Of a stretch of 64,000 bases of DNA, positions 42,757 through 52,046 are shown piece by piece (position 1 is the first letter of the stretch; each line of letters starts with the position of its first letter). A program made the position numbers and the translations under genes. The notes below the pieces were generated by a model. The model was not told where the DNA came from, did not search any database, and was given only the letters and a program-made list of their open reading frames with translations. The DNA is from Blautia schinkii (GTDB lineage: Bacteria > Bacillota > Clostridia > Lachnospirales > Lachnospiraceae): the NCBI RefSeq assembly GCF_013304825.1, contig NZ_JAAWUO010000017.1, positions 40,585 to 104,584 of the forward strand, written 5' to 3'.

Positions 42757-43215
42757 TTGCAGAATACAGAAGCTGAGAAAGATGAGAAGAGAACAGGATG
42801 TTACCGACACACACAGATGCAGAAGGATCTTATTATAGAGAAGCTGAAGGAACGGGGGCTGCGTATTACCAGACAGAGGATGATCCTTCTGGACATTATC
42901 CTGGAGGGGGAGTGCTCCTGCTGTAAGGAAATCTACTACAGAGCCTTTGCCCTGGATCAGAAGATCGGCGTGGCAACTGTATACCGTATGATCAATACGT
43001 TAGAGTCCATAGGGGCTATCAGCAGAAAGAACATGTACCGTGTGGCCTGCAGCACAAAAGGAGCCTGCACAGTGGAGCTGGATGATGATACGATCTGCCA
43101 TTTGTCCGGGCAGAAGCTTAACGAGGTGATCCTGGCCGGACTGAAAGCTTGCGGAGATATCACAGGGCAGAATATCAGAACACTTGCCCTGCTTCCGGTA
43201 CATAAGATCGGATAG
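42757..43215 (+). CDS. Fur-family regulator, divergent in metal sites
   Basis: A 152-residue winged-helix protein starting at TTG 42757 six bases after AAAGGAGGG. The Fur DNA-binding domain is clear (KERGLRITRQRMILLDIILE, then KIGVATVYRMINTLESIGAI). The C-terminal part lacks the HHxHxxC and CxxC motifs that bind metal and structural zinc in Fur/Zur/PerR; instead Cys residues cluster in ECSCCKE and GACTVELDDDTICHLSG. It may respond to a different signal (thiol redox or another metal). The metal ATPase operon begins 264 bases downstream, a plausible target. Confidence 0.8.
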   Translation: MQNTEAEKDEKRTGCYRHTQMQKDLIIEKLKERGLRITRQRMILLDIILEGECSCCKEIYYRAFALDQKIGVATVYRMINTLESIGAISRKNMYRVACSTKGACTVELDDDTICHLSGQKLNEVILAGLKACGDITGQNIRTLALLPVHKIG

Positions 43216-43290
43216 AAATACTGTCACCGGAAACATAGTATAACTATATAATAGGTAAGAACAGTTTGGAAAGACTAAAAATTAGTTCGA

Positions 43291-43401
43291 AACAACTGTT
43301 AGTAAAAAACAACTGTTAGAAGAAAATAACTGAAAATTTATCGAATTGTTTTAAATTCACACAAAAAAACACTGGACTTTTTTTTAAAAGTGCCATATAA
43401 T
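43291..43401 (+). promoter_or_regulatory. Promoter and direct repeats upstream of the metal ATPase operon
   Basis: TGGACT (43373-43378), 17 bp, TATAAT (43396-43401). Upstream lies a 12-base direct repeat AACAACTGTTAG (43291-43302 and 43308-43319), and the inverted form AACAGTT near 43260. The repeats could be an operator for the Fur-like protein or another regulator; they do not match the classical Fur box. Confidence 0.5.
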
Positions 43402-43478
43402 GATAAAAATATCGGGGCAGATTTAAGAAGAGCTCCCGGAAAACAGTAAAGAAATAATCATATCAGGAGGAGATTATT

Positions 43479-43820
43479 ATGGCAGACTTCAAATTTAAAA
43501 AATCAGGACTTTTTGCAGCAGGTGTTCTTTTCGGAACAGCAGGAATCAAGATCCTTACAAGCAAGGATGCGAAGAAGCTTTACACAGGATGTACAGCAGC
43601 CGTTTTAAGAGCTAAAGACTGCATCATGAAAACAGCTACAAACCTTCAGGAGAACGCTGAAGATATTTATGCTGAGGCTAAGGAAATCAATGAGGAGAGA
43701 GCAGTAGCGGAAGAGGCTGTAGAAGATGTTGAGACAGCAGAAGAGCCTGCAGGTGAGGATGCTTTCAAAGAGACAGAAGAAGAGGCAACAGAAGAAGCAG
43801 CAGAAGAGAAAGCTGAGTAA
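43479..43820 (+). CDS. DUF6110-type small membrane-associated protein
   Basis: A 113-residue protein with a single hydrophobic helix near the start (SGLFAAGVLFGTAGIKIL, 10-27), a short amphipathic segment with Cys residues (LYTGCTAAVLRAKDC), and a Glu/Ala-rich acidic tail. This layout matches DUF6110 proteins, which typically precede a heavy-metal P-type ATPase in Lachnospiraceae, as here (14-base gap). The acidic tail might bring metal ions to the pump; this is inference. AGGAGGAG precedes the ATG. Confidence 0.8.
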   Translation: MADFKFKKSGLFAAGVLFGTAGIKILTSKDAKKLYTGCTAAVLRAKDCIMKTATNLQENAEDIYAEAKEINEERAVAEEAVEDVETAEEPAGEDAFKETEEEATEEAAEEKAE

Positions 43821-43834
43821 AGAGGCGATTTTCC

Positions 43835-45910
43835 GTGAAATTTTTTATCAGACATGAGACAAGAGGCAGGATTCGTATCCATCTTGATCAGAAGAGAATG
43901 AGCTATGAGCAGGCAGATACACTGGCATATTACCTTGAGAACCTTAACGGAGTGGTTACTGCCAAGGTATATGAGAGAACCTGTGATGCAGTAGTATGCT
44001 ATCAGGGGAGCAGAGCGGAGATCATTTCCGGTATCCGGGCGTTCCATTATCAGGATGTGGAAGTTCCGTCACAGGTACTGCAGAGCTCAGGAAGAGCCCT
44101 GAATTCAGAATATCAGGAGAAACTGATATCCAAGGTGATCTGTCATTATGGAAGAAAGCTTTTTCTGCCATATCCGCTGAATGCGATCTATACAACAGCT
44201 ACTTCCCTGAAATATATCTGGAAGGGCATTGATACACTTCTTCACCGCAAGATCGAGGTGCCGGTTCTGGATGCAACTGCTATCGGCGTATCTGTATTCC
44301 GTCAGGACTTTGGTACAGCAGGCTCTATTATGTTCCTGCTTGGAATCGGAGAGCTTCTGGAGGAATGGACACATAAGAAATCCGTTGGCGATCTTGCCAG
44401 AACCATGTCCCTGAACGTGGGCAAGGTATGGCTTAAGAAGGATGAGCAGGAGATCCTGGTAGAGTCCGGAGAGATCCAGCCGGGAGATGAAGTAGTAGTA
44501 AGAATGGGTACCGTTATCCCGTTTGACGGAACTGTTACAGATGGAGAGGCTATGGTTAACCAGGCATCTCTTACAGGAGAGTCTGTACCTGTATGCAAGA
44601 AGCCGGACAGCGTAGCTTATGCAGGCACTGTTGTTGAGGAAGGCGAGATCACGATCCGTGTGAAGACAGTAGGCGGTTCCAGCCGTTACGATAAGATCGT
44701 TACCATGATCGAGGAATCAGAGAAGCTGAAATCTTCCCTTGAAGGCAAAGCAGAGCATCTGGCAGACAAGCTGGTACCGTATACACTTGGCGGAACAGCA
44801 CTTACATATCTCCTCACCAGAAATGCTACCAAGGCACTTGCAATCCTCATGGTAGATTTTTCGTGTGCTCTGAAGCTTGCAATGCCGATCTCCGTACTGT
44901 CCGCGATCCGTGAGGCTGGTACACATAAGGTAACAGTTAAGGGCGGTAAATATCTGGAGGCTATTGCTGAGGCAGATACTATTGTATTTGATAAAACAGG
45001 AACACTGACCAAGGCGAAACCGACAGTTGTGGATGTGGTATCATTTGAGGAGAACAATCCGGATGAGATGCTTCGTATCGCAGCATGTATGGAGGAACAT
45101 TTCCCCCACTCCATGGCTAAGGCCGTTGTCAGCGCAGCCAGGAAGAAACAGCTGGCCCACGAGGAGATGCACTCCAAGGTTGAATATATCGTAGCACACG
45201 GCATTTCCACAACAATTGAAGATCATAAAGCTGTGATCGGAAGTTACCACTTCGTATTTGAAGATGAGAAGTGTGTAATTCCGGAGGATGGACAGGCGAA
45301 ATTCGATAATATTCCGGAGGAGTATTCCCACCTTTATCTTGCAATCGATGGACGCCTTGCAGCCGTGATCTGCATCGAGGATCCGCTCCGTGAGGAAGCG
45401 AAGGCTTCTGTTGATGCATTGCGCGCAGCAGGAATCTCCAAGATCGTTATGATGACAGGTGACAGCGAGCGTACAGCAGCAGCCATTGCCAGACGTGTAG
45501 GCGTGGATGAATATTATTCCGAGGTACTTCCGGAAGACAAGGCTAACTTCATTGAGAAAGAGAAGGCAGCCGGAAGAAAGGTTATTATGGTAGGTGACGG
45601 AATCAACGATTCACCGGCACTTTCCGCGGCCAATGTTGGTATTGCCATCAGTGACGGAGCAGAAATCGCACGTGAGATCGCAGATATTACAGTAGGCGCA
45701 GATGATCTTCAGGAGCTTGTAGTACTCAAGGAAATCAGCAATGCTTTGATGAAACGCATCAGACGTAACTACCGTTTCATCGTTACTTTTAACGCAGGTC
45801 TGATCGCCTGCGGTGTTGCGGGAATTCTGCAGCCGACTACATCCGCACTTCTGCACAATACCTCCACACTGGCGATCAGTCTGAAGAGTATGCAGAATCT
45901 GCTTCCATAG
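43835..45910 (+). CDS. P1B-like heavy-metal P-type ATPase with atypical motifs
   Basis: A 691-residue metal pump starting at GTG 43835. Residues 1-80 look like an HMA fold (RGRIRIHLDQ) without the CxxC. TGES, DKTGT (Asp386) and GDGINDSPAL are present, so it should be an active ATPase. The transmembrane selectivity motif, CPC/SPC in most P1B pumps, reads FSCALKLAMP (342-351), lacking the proline, and the HP motif of the nucleotide domain reads HFPHSMAKAV with Ser instead of Pro. Transported ion cannot be predicted; iron, manganese or zinc efflux would fit the Fur-like neighbour. Confidence 0.87.
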   Translation: MKFFIRHETRGRIRIHLDQKRMSYEQADTLAYYLENLNGVVTAKVYERTCDAVVCYQGSRAEIISGIRAFHYQDVEVPSQVLQSSGRALNSEYQEKLISKVICHYGRKLFLPYPLNAIYTTATSLKYIWKGIDTLLHRKIEVPVLDATAIGVSVFRQDFGTAGSIMFLLGIGELLEEWTHKKSVGDLARTMSLNVGKVWLKKDEQEILVESGEIQPGDEVVVRMGTVIPFDGTVTDGEAMVNQASLTGESVPVCKKPDSVAYAGTVVEEGEITIRVKTVGGSSRYDKIVTMIEESEKLKSSLEGKAEHLADKLVPYTLGGTALTYLLTRNATKALAILMVDFSCALKLAMPISVLSAIREAGTHKVTVKGGKYLEAIAEADTIVFDKTGTLTKAKPTVVDVVSFEENNPDEMLRIAACMEEHFPHSMAKAVVSAARKKQLAHEEMHSKVEYIVAHGISTTIEDHKAVIGSYHFVFEDEKCVIPEDGQAKFDNIPEEYSHLYLAIDGRLAAVICIEDPLREEAKASVDALRAAGISKIVMMTGDSERTAAAIARRVGVDEYYSEVLPEDKANFIEKEKAAGRKVIMVGDGINDSPALSAANVGIAISDGAEIAREIADITVGADDLQELVVLKEISNALMKRIRRNYRFIVTFNAGLIACGVAGILQPTTSALLHNTSTLAISLKSMQNLLP

Positions 45911-45936
45911 AAGAGTTTTTCAAAATAATATAAAAA

Positions 45937-45994
45937 GCCGGCCAGGTTATCGAAGAGATAAGAGCTTCGTGCCTGGTCTCTTTTTTTCCGGCTG
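45937..45994 (+). terminator. Terminator of the metal ATPase operon
   Basis: CCAGG/CCTGG and CGAAG/CTTCG make an interrupted stem (45942-45976) followed by TCTCTTTTTTT. Outer GCCGG/CCGGC arms flank the T-run. Confidence 0.75.
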
Positions 45995-46047
45995 ATCAGA
46001 CGTGGATCGCAGATATCAGCCGGAAGGTGTATTGAAGATGGTAAGTT

Positions 46048-46995
46048 TTATTCCTGAGGAAAGGGTTCGCTTTCCAGCTTCAGTCCATCGGCCATATGGT
46101 ACCGCTTCTTTTTTGTATCTGACTGAAGCGGTCGTGTATGGAGACTTCGGTACCGGGAAGGGCTCATATGATAAAATTTTTCGAAGGTATGTGCAAAATG
46201 CTGCCGGCTGTTGTAGCCGGAAGAAAAGGCAATATCCGTAATGTGCAGAGTACTGTTGCACAGAAGAAAGGCTGCCTGTTCCATACGCTTGCGGTTAATA
46301 TAAGTATTGATGGTGCAGCCGTTTTTTTCTGTAAAGAGCGCCTGCAGGTAGGATTTGTTGATCCCTGCATATGCGGAGATGGCAGGAATATCAATGTCTT
46401 CCAGATAATGCTCATCAATGTAGCGGAGAGCTTTTTTCAGATAGACGATTCCCTGGGCACTCCGACTGGAGCGGGCGCAGAATGCAAGCTCTGTAAGCAT
46501 GCGGCTGAAAAGAAGAAAGAAGAGAAATTCTTCCTCATTCATCTGATTGGAGCTGTGCTGCAGAAAGGTGAGCAGATCCTTCAGACTGTATCCTAAGCTT
46601 CGGGAATCCGTGCCGGAGCAGAAGCCCTGGGAGGACTCCGTAAAATTCCAGAACCGGGAAAATCCGGGATCCTTTTTCAGGAGAAGCTCCAGAGCAACCG
46701 GGCTTTTTTCGGGAGTAAGGGAAAATTCCAGATTCAGAATCGAGCATGGAAAACCATCCGGGATCTCCAGCCTGTGAGGTACATCCGGCCGGATAAAGAT
46801 AAACTGTCCGGATTTCAGTGGGAATTCCGTGTCCTGTGTGCCATCCAGGCAGAAAACCCGGCAGGAGCCTGAGGTGATATACATAATTTCATAACTGGAA
46901 TGGGTGTGATGCTTCATGTGATAATAAGGCAGGGAGAGAGCGTAAAAAGCAGAAACATGGAAATATCGGGAAGAGTCTTGAAAAATATCTGACAT
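46048..46995 (-). CDS. AraC-family regulator of the alpha-galactosidase gene
   Basis: A 315-residue regulator with an N-terminal cupin sensor (HTHSSYEIMYITSG, then GQFIFIRPDVPHRLEIP, about 30-85) and a C-terminal two-HTH AraC domain (about 190-290: IDIPAISAYAGINKSYLQALF and HITDIAFSSGYNSRQHFAHTFEKFYHMSPSRYR). AGGAGG precedes the ATG. It is transcribed divergently from the GH36 gene 254 bases away, the standard arrangement for a local activator responding to galactosides. The inducer is inferred. Confidence 0.9.
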   Translation of the reverse strand: MSDIFQDSSRYFHVSAFYALSLPYYHMKHHTHSSYEIMYITSGSCRVFCLDGTQDTEFPLKSGQFIFIRPDVPHRLEIPDGFPCSILNLEFSLTPEKSPVALELLLKKDPGFSRFWNFTESSQGFCSGTDSRSLGYSLKDLLTFLQHSSNQMNEEEFLFFLLFSRMLTELAFCARSSRSAQGIVYLKKALRYIDEHYLEDIDIPAISAYAGINKSYLQALFTEKNGCTINTYINRKRMEQAAFLLCNSTLHITDIAFSSGYNSRQHFAHTFEKFYHMSPSRYRSLHTRPLQSDTKKKRYHMADGLKLESEPFPQE

Positions 46996-47206
46996 GAAAA
47001 ACCTCCTGAGTATGCTGCGAAGCGGAATGTAAATATTTCAGCTGTAAATTTCGAGTCAGACAGATGCAGATATCCGGTTAAAAAACCTGCCCGCCTGAAT
47101 GTACCCTTTGCTGTCTGTAAACAGTATATCACGCAAAAATAAATACGACAATATATTGCATTTTTACATTTAGGGGATGATACCTGTCACCTTATAAAAA
47201 AACAGA

Positions 47207-47215
47207 TGCTATACT
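47207..47215 (+). promoter_or_regulatory. Extended -10 promoter of the alpha-galactosidase gene
   Basis: TGCTATACT, an extended -10 element 35 bases before the ATG, with no good -35; this fits a promoter that needs an activator such as the divergent AraC-type protein. Confidence 0.5.
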
Positions 47216-47249
47216 GTGATCAGAATCAGAAAAACGGAGGGTATTTTCT

Positions 47250-49367
47250 ATGAGCTATAAAAATGAAAACATGAAAATAATCGAATTACATGAGAATGGC
47301 CTGGATATCCGGTTCCGTATCCGAGAAAACGGTGTGGTAGAGCTGGCAGATTTTTCATCACAGGAAGTAAAAAAAGCAGTTATGGAGCCGAAGGAGGATA
47401 TCTGTTATCCGGCTGTTGAGATACACAGAAGCGGTACAGGCAGCCTGAACATGCATGCCTACAAAAATAACATCAATAAGTCCTCTGTGGATTTTGTTTA
47501 TGAGAACCATGAGCTGAAGGCGCAGGACGGCGGAAAAGAGCTGGAGATCGTAATGGTTTCCCCGGAAAAGCTGAAGGCAGTATATCATATGCGCCTGTTT
47601 GACGGAGTGCCGGCAGTACAGACCTGGACAGAGATCATCAACGAGGGAAGCGAGGATCAGGGGCTGACCTATGTTTCTTCTTTTATATATCAGGGAATTT
47701 CCAGAGGCGGCAAGAAGCCTTATTATAAAAAAACAGATATCTATGTGCCGTTTAACAGCTGGTGCTGTGAGGCACAGTGGCAGAAATATGATGCAGAAAC
47801 ACTGAATTTAAACGGCATGGTCGTAGATGGCTTCAATCATCAGGGATATGGACTGAACCGTTATTGCTACAGTGGAAAGGGCACCTGGTCTACCTGTGAG
47901 TATCTTCCCATGGGAATTGCCGAGGACAGAGAAACGGGGGAGACGTATATTTTCCAGATTGAAAGCTCCGGACAGTGGCTGGCCGAATATGGCTCTGCAC
48001 AGGGCGGAAATCTGTATCTTGCCTTAAGCGGTGCCACAGAGCAGGAGCACGGCTGGTATAAGAATCTGAAACCGGGAGAAAGCTTCACAACCGTTCCGGC
48101 AGGGGCAGCTGTTGTAAAAGGTGGCCTGAATCCGGCAGCAGCGGCACTGACCAGATATCGGAGAAAAGTACGCAGACCTAATACGGACGATGAGAAGCTG
48201 AACGTGGTATTTAATGATTACATGAACTGCCTGATGGGAGACCCTACAACTGAGCGGGAGCTTTCCATTATTGACAAGGCAGCAGAGCTCGGATGTGAAT
48301 ATTACTGTCTGGATGCGGGATGGTATGATGACGGATTCTGGTGGGACCGTGTCGGGGAATGGAAAGAAGCATCCGGAAGATTCCCGAATGGTCTGAAAGA
48401 AGTCTGCGATCATGCACATAGTAAAGGCCTGAAAATGGGACTCTGGCTGGAAATCGAGGTTATGGGAGTTGCATGCGAGCTGGCAAACAAGCTTCCTGAT
48501 GACTGGTTTGTCTGCCGCCATGGAAAACGCCACATTGACAATAAACGCTATATGCTGGATTTCCGCAATCCGGAGGTACGGAAATACTGCCGTGATGTAG
48601 TAGACAGGCTGATCAATGATTACGGCGTAGAGTACTTTAAAGTGGACTATAACGTAACCATGGGATACGGAAGTGACCTGAACAGTGACAGCTGTGCAGA
48701 TGCCATCCGTGAGCATTATGAATGCCTTCACCGGTGGTATGAGGAGATCTTCCGGGATCATCCGGAGCTTGTTGTGGAGAATTGCGGTTCCGGAGGACAG
48801 CGTATGGATTATGGTATGCTGAAGATCTTAAGCCTGCAGTCTACCAGTGATCAGACGGATTACCTCTACAATGCCAATATCGCTGCCAACGTGGCCAGTG
48901 CGGTAACTCCGGAGCAGGGAGGTATGTGGGTATATCCGTATGAGGATGAAGAAGAGCATGTGATCTACAATGTAGTAAATGGTATGCTTCTCCGCCCATA
49001 TATCAGCGGTATGGTATGGAAGCTGGGAGAAAATTCCATGAACCGTATGAAGGAGGGAATCTCCCTGTATAAGGAGATCCGAGAGGAAGTCTGTGACGGC
49101 GTGCCGTTTTTCCCACTTGGTTTTGGAACTCTGAAATCTGAAGTTCTTGCTTACGGAGTGAAAGCAGAGAAGAATACCTATCTTTCTGTATGGACACCAG
49201 GAACAACAGAAGCAGTGATCCCGCTGGAAAATGCAGATCAGATCCGCAGAGTATCTGTGATCTATCCGAAGGAAGAGATGTGCGAATATAAGATCGAAAA
49301 CGGAAATCTTGTAGTGAAGATGCCTCTGGAAAAAGCAGCCAGACTGTTTAGGATCGAGATGAAATAG
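47250..49367 (+). CDS. GH36 alpha-galactosidase
   Basis: A 705-residue cytoplasmic glycoside hydrolase (no signal peptide) that removes alpha-linked galactose from raffinose-family or melibiose-type sugars. An N-terminal beta-sandwich (1-310) precedes the TIM barrel. The catalytic nucleophile is Asp466 in FKVDYN and the acid/base Asp534 in STSDQTDY; YYCLDAGWYDDGFWWD, GLWLEIEV and ENCGSGGQRMDYG are substrate-binding segments of the family. A C-terminal beta domain follows. ACGGAGGG precedes the ATG. Alpha-N-acetylgalactosaminidase activity cannot be excluded. Confidence 0.92.
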   Translation: MSYKNENMKIIELHENGLDIRFRIRENGVVELADFSSQEVKKAVMEPKEDICYPAVEIHRSGTGSLNMHAYKNNINKSSVDFVYENHELKAQDGGKELEIVMVSPEKLKAVYHMRLFDGVPAVQTWTEIINEGSEDQGLTYVSSFIYQGISRGGKKPYYKKTDIYVPFNSWCCEAQWQKYDAETLNLNGMVVDGFNHQGYGLNRYCYSGKGTWSTCEYLPMGIAEDRETGETYIFQIESSGQWLAEYGSAQGGNLYLALSGATEQEHGWYKNLKPGESFTTVPAGAAVVKGGLNPAAAALTRYRRKVRRPNTDDEKLNVVFNDYMNCLMGDPTTERELSIIDKAAELGCEYYCLDAGWYDDGFWWDRVGEWKEASGRFPNGLKEVCDHAHSKGLKMGLWLEIEVMGVACELANKLPDDWFVCRHGKRHIDNKRYMLDFRNPEVRKYCRDVVDRLINDYGVEYFKVDYNVTMGYGSDLNSDSCADAIREHYECLHRWYEEIFRDHPELVVENCGSGGQRMDYGMLKILSLQSTSDQTDYLYNANIAANVASAVTPEQGGMWVYPYEDEEEHVIYNVVNGMLLRPYISGMVWKLGENSMNRMKEGISLYKEIREEVCDGVPFFPLGFGTLKSEVLAYGVKAEKNTYLSVWTPGTTEAVIPLENADQIRRVSVIYPKEEMCEYKIENGNLVVKMPLEKAARLFRIEMK

Positions 49368-49451
49368 GAATGCAGAAAAGTTCTGATTATGGGATTGAAA
49401 GACTATGAAAATAAAACCACATCAGTAACAGAAGAATATTGAGAAAATAAA

Positions 49452-49506
49452 ATACAGCCAGGAATATCGGATATAAGATCCGGACAATTTTCTGGCTGTA
49501 TTTTTA
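49452..49506. terminator. Bidirectional terminator between GH36 and MFS genes
   Basis: TACAGCCAG (49453-49461) and CTGGCTGTA (49492-49500) form a 9-bp stem with T-run on plus and A-rich left flank, serving both convergent genes. Confidence 0.7.
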
Positions 49507-49507
49507 C

Positions 49508-50701
49508 TTACCGGATATCCGCACCAGGCTTCATGATCTGAAGCAGGATCACAGCACAGATGATTGCTCCGATGCCTGGAACTGCACCTCCGATCCCTAC
49601 AAAACGAAGTCCGGCATATTTTACGATCACTCCACCCATGGCAGAACCGGCTGCAATACCAAAGTTAAAGAAAACCGAGATCAGAGAAGATGCCAGGTTT
49701 ACACAGGCAGGATGCTCTCTGGTGGCAATCTTCAGAAAATGCATCTGCAGTGGTGAGTTCAGAAGATACATCATAACACCGAGGATAAAAAGTACCAGTC
49801 CTCCGCTTACCAGATTATGGGTGGCAATGGGCAGAAGCAGCAGGCATACAGTCTGGATGACGTAGATCAGAGGCAGCAGGCGGATGCCGGTTTTGTTTGC
49901 CACCTGACCGGAGCTTACATTGCTGGTGATCGCTGCAATACCAAAGATCAGAAGCGCAACACTCAGCATGGAATCCGGAATATGAAGCTCCTGCTGAAAG
50001 ATCGGTGTCAGATAGGTATAGAAGCAGTAGGTGGAGGCACCTGCCAGGAAAACGATGGCACAGCCAATGGAGATCCTTTTGTCCAGAAAAAGCTTAAACT
50101 GTTCCAGAATACTTCCGGCCTTCAGCCGGTTCTGTCGCGGCAGCTTCACAAACAGAAGTGCCAGCAGAGCCAGGGTTGCCACGAAGATCGTGATAAAAGC
50201 CGCACGCCAGCCAAAAACTTGAGTGATGGTGGAAGCGATAGGCACACCCACAACAGAAGCGACACTGAAGCCTGAAAAAACACCTGCGATCACACCAGGG
50301 ATATGCTCCGGAATGGAAGCAACATCTTCCGCATAAGTCATGGAGATGGAGACCACAGTGCCGGAAACCACAGCCGTAAGAATACGGAACACCAGAAATA
50401 CCATGTAATTGACAGCAATGGCACAGATCAGATTGCAGAGCGCAAACAGTGAGATTCCCAGCATGGTAATACGAAAACGGTTGTATTTTCCCACATAGGC
50501 AGCCAGAAACGGAGTGCCCAGGCCATAGGCAAAGGCAAACAGAGATACAATGTTTCCGGCCTGAGTCAGTGAAATCCCGAATCCGTCCGCAATTTCCGGA
50601 AGGATACCGATCACCGTATATTCACTGGTACCAAGGAAAAAGCTGAGCATGATCAGACCTACAACAGCCGGATTAAAAAATCGAGTTTTGGATGATGACA
50701 T
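49508..50701 (-). CDS. MFS transporter, AraJ/YdhP-like efflux group
   Basis: A 397-residue major-facilitator protein with twelve hydrophobic helices. The first helix carries LSFFLGTSEYTVIGILPEIADGFGIS, the D-E signature of the AraJ/YdhP/NepI drug/sugar exporter group, and VGKYNRFR is the loop 2-3 motif. The frame extends 33 codons upstream, but AGGGAGGA precedes ATG 50701. It is divergent from an AraC-type regulator (50881), which probably controls it. Substrate unknown; efflux of small sugars, nucleosides or drugs is usual for the group. Confidence 0.85.
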   Translation of the reverse strand: MSSSKTRFFNPAVVGLIMLSFFLGTSEYTVIGILPEIADGFGISLTQAGNIVSLFAFAYGLGTPFLAAYVGKYNRFRITMLGISLFALCNLICAIAVNYMVFLVFRILTAVVSGTVVSISMTYAEDVASIPEHIPGVIAGVFSGFSVASVVGVPIASTITQVFGWRAAFITIFVATLALLALLFVKLPRQNRLKAGSILEQFKLFLDKRISIGCAIVFLAGASTYCFYTYLTPIFQQELHIPDSMLSVALLIFGIAAITSNVSSGQVANKTGIRLLPLIYVIQTVCLLLLPIATHNLVSGGLVLFILGVMMYLLNSPLQMHFLKIATREHPACVNLASSLISVFFNFGIAAGSAMGGVIVKYAGLRFVGIGGAVPGIGAIICAVILLQIMKPGADIR

Positions 50702-50880
50702 GATAATAAGTCCTCCCTGAAAAAAATAAAGAGTAAGTTTCTGCATCAGAGAAATCATCTTCAATGAAAAATCTTCTTCAATGCGGTAAAAGAATATCAC
50801 AATTTACACGATGTTTCTTGTTTACAGCTGTCAGATTTTTGTAGTATATTGATATCAGAAAGTGGGGAGGAGAAGAGAAG

Positions 50881-51726
50881 ATGGAAATACCGGTATTTGG
50901 AAAAGAACAGTATCCGCTGAACAGAGAGTCCGGACTTTCCTATACGATTTCGGATATTTACAAGCATGTGCCAATACATACTCATAATCATTATGAACTT
51001 TTCATCATTTCAGAGGGTACGGCCTATCATATGATCAATGATTCTGTGCAGACAGTAAGGAAGGGGGATCTGTTTTTTATACGCCCCAATGATATGCACA
51101 GCTATAACTTTTATCATTCGGAGAATTTCTGCGTCCGGAATCTGGGCTTTTCTACCCAGGTGCTCCGGAATGTTTCCCTGTTTCTGGAGCAGGAGGAAAA
51201 GATGGATAAACTGATAAATGGTGAGATGCCTGCCTATGTACATCTGGAAGGGGAAAATTTCCGCAAGGTTCTGGATGCAATGGATACTGCGGGAAAGTTG
51301 GTAAACAGTAGCCATCCTCGGCACGCAAGATATCATGCGCAGTGTGTCATTGCACTTCTTCTGGAGGATTATTTCTTCACTTATGATGAAAAGGATCCCT
51401 GGAATCAGATGCCTTCCTGGTTGTCAGAGCTTCTCTTAAATATGTCAAAGATTGAAAATCTCCAGGAAGGCTACGAAAAAATGTGCGAGTTGGCTCCCTG
51501 CTCTCCAAGCCATCTCTGCAGGCTGCTGAAACAAATCTGTGGGAAAACGCCTACCCAGTATATCAACCAGGAGCGTCTGAAATATGCAGTTTATCTTCTG
51601 GCACAGACAGACCGGGAGATCCTGGATATCTGTGAGTGCTGCGGATTTTCCAATGTGAGCCACTTTTATCATCTGTTCCGGGAGCAGTTTGGAGTGTCAC
51701 CGGCGAAATTCAGGAAGACGGTGTGA
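50881..51726 (+). CDS. AraC-family regulator
   Basis: A 281-residue regulator: N-terminal cupin (IYKHVPIHTHNHYELFIISEG, then KGDLFFIRPNDMHSY) and C-terminal AraC HTH pair (CELAPCSPSHLCRLLKQICGKTPTQYINQ and ILDICECCGFSNVSHFYHLFREQFGVSPAKFR). GGGGAGGAG precedes the ATG. It is divergent from the MFS exporter gene, the most likely target. No ligand can be deduced; the cupin suggests a sugar or related metabolite. Confidence 0.9.
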   Translation: MEIPVFGKEQYPLNRESGLSYTISDIYKHVPIHTHNHYELFIISEGTAYHMINDSVQTVRKGDLFFIRPNDMHSYNFYHSENFCVRNLGFSTQVLRNVSLFLEQEEKMDKLINGEMPAYVHLEGENFRKVLDAMDTAGKLVNSSHPRHARYHAQCVIALLLEDYFFTYDEKDPWNQMPSWLSELLLNMSKIENLQEGYEKMCELAPCSPSHLCRLLKQICGKTPTQYINQERLKYAVYLLAQTDREILDICECCGFSNVSHFYHLFREQFGVSPAKFRKTV

Positions 51727-51768
51727 TCGGGGATGAGTTAGAAGAGGCAGAACAAAAGTTTTATCTGA

Positions 51769-51973
51769 GAGATCACAGATGCGGACAAGCCATATTACTT
51801 TAAGGACCGTAAGTTTGATGAAGAGGCGTGGGCAAAAATAAATGGAAAATAAAAGAGCCCCGGCATTTACCAGAAAGCTCATCAGCTTGGATGAATTTGT
51901 AAAGATCCCGGCTGTGTACCTGAATTATAAGAAATACAGATGGCTGAAGGATCTGACAGTGAAAATCGAATAA
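51769..51973 (+). pseudogene. Probable gene remnants, including a 43-codon open frame
   Basis: In the gap after the AraC gene one frame (51769-51852) has protein-like composition (DADKPYYFKDRKFDEEAW) but lacks a start and is preceded in frame by a stop. It overlaps by 11 bases a 43-codon frame (ATG 51842 to TAA 51971-51973) with content such as FTRKLISLDEFVKIPAVYLNY. Neither has a convincing ribosome binding site. They look like the end of one gene and a small neighbour left by deletion; no family is recognised. The small frame might still be expressed. Confidence 0.35.
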
Positions 51974-51979
51974 GAAAAG

Positions 51980-52035
51980 AAAACAGCAGAGCTGTATGTC
52001 CCGGGATTACTGGAAACATACAATTCTGCTGTTTT
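51980..52035. terminator. Bidirectional terminator
   Basis: AAAACAGCAGA (51980-51990) and TCTGCTGTTTT (52025-52035) form an 11-bp stem, with TGTATGT/ACATACA extending it inside. T-rich on plus after the stem and on minus as well. Confidence 0.75.
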
Positions 52036-52046
52036 CTTTTATGAGA

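Noticed and set aside
43291..43319. AACAACTGTTAG repeat considered as a CRISPR or phage attachment site
   Set aside because: Only two copies, no spacer pattern, no integrase or cas genes nearby.
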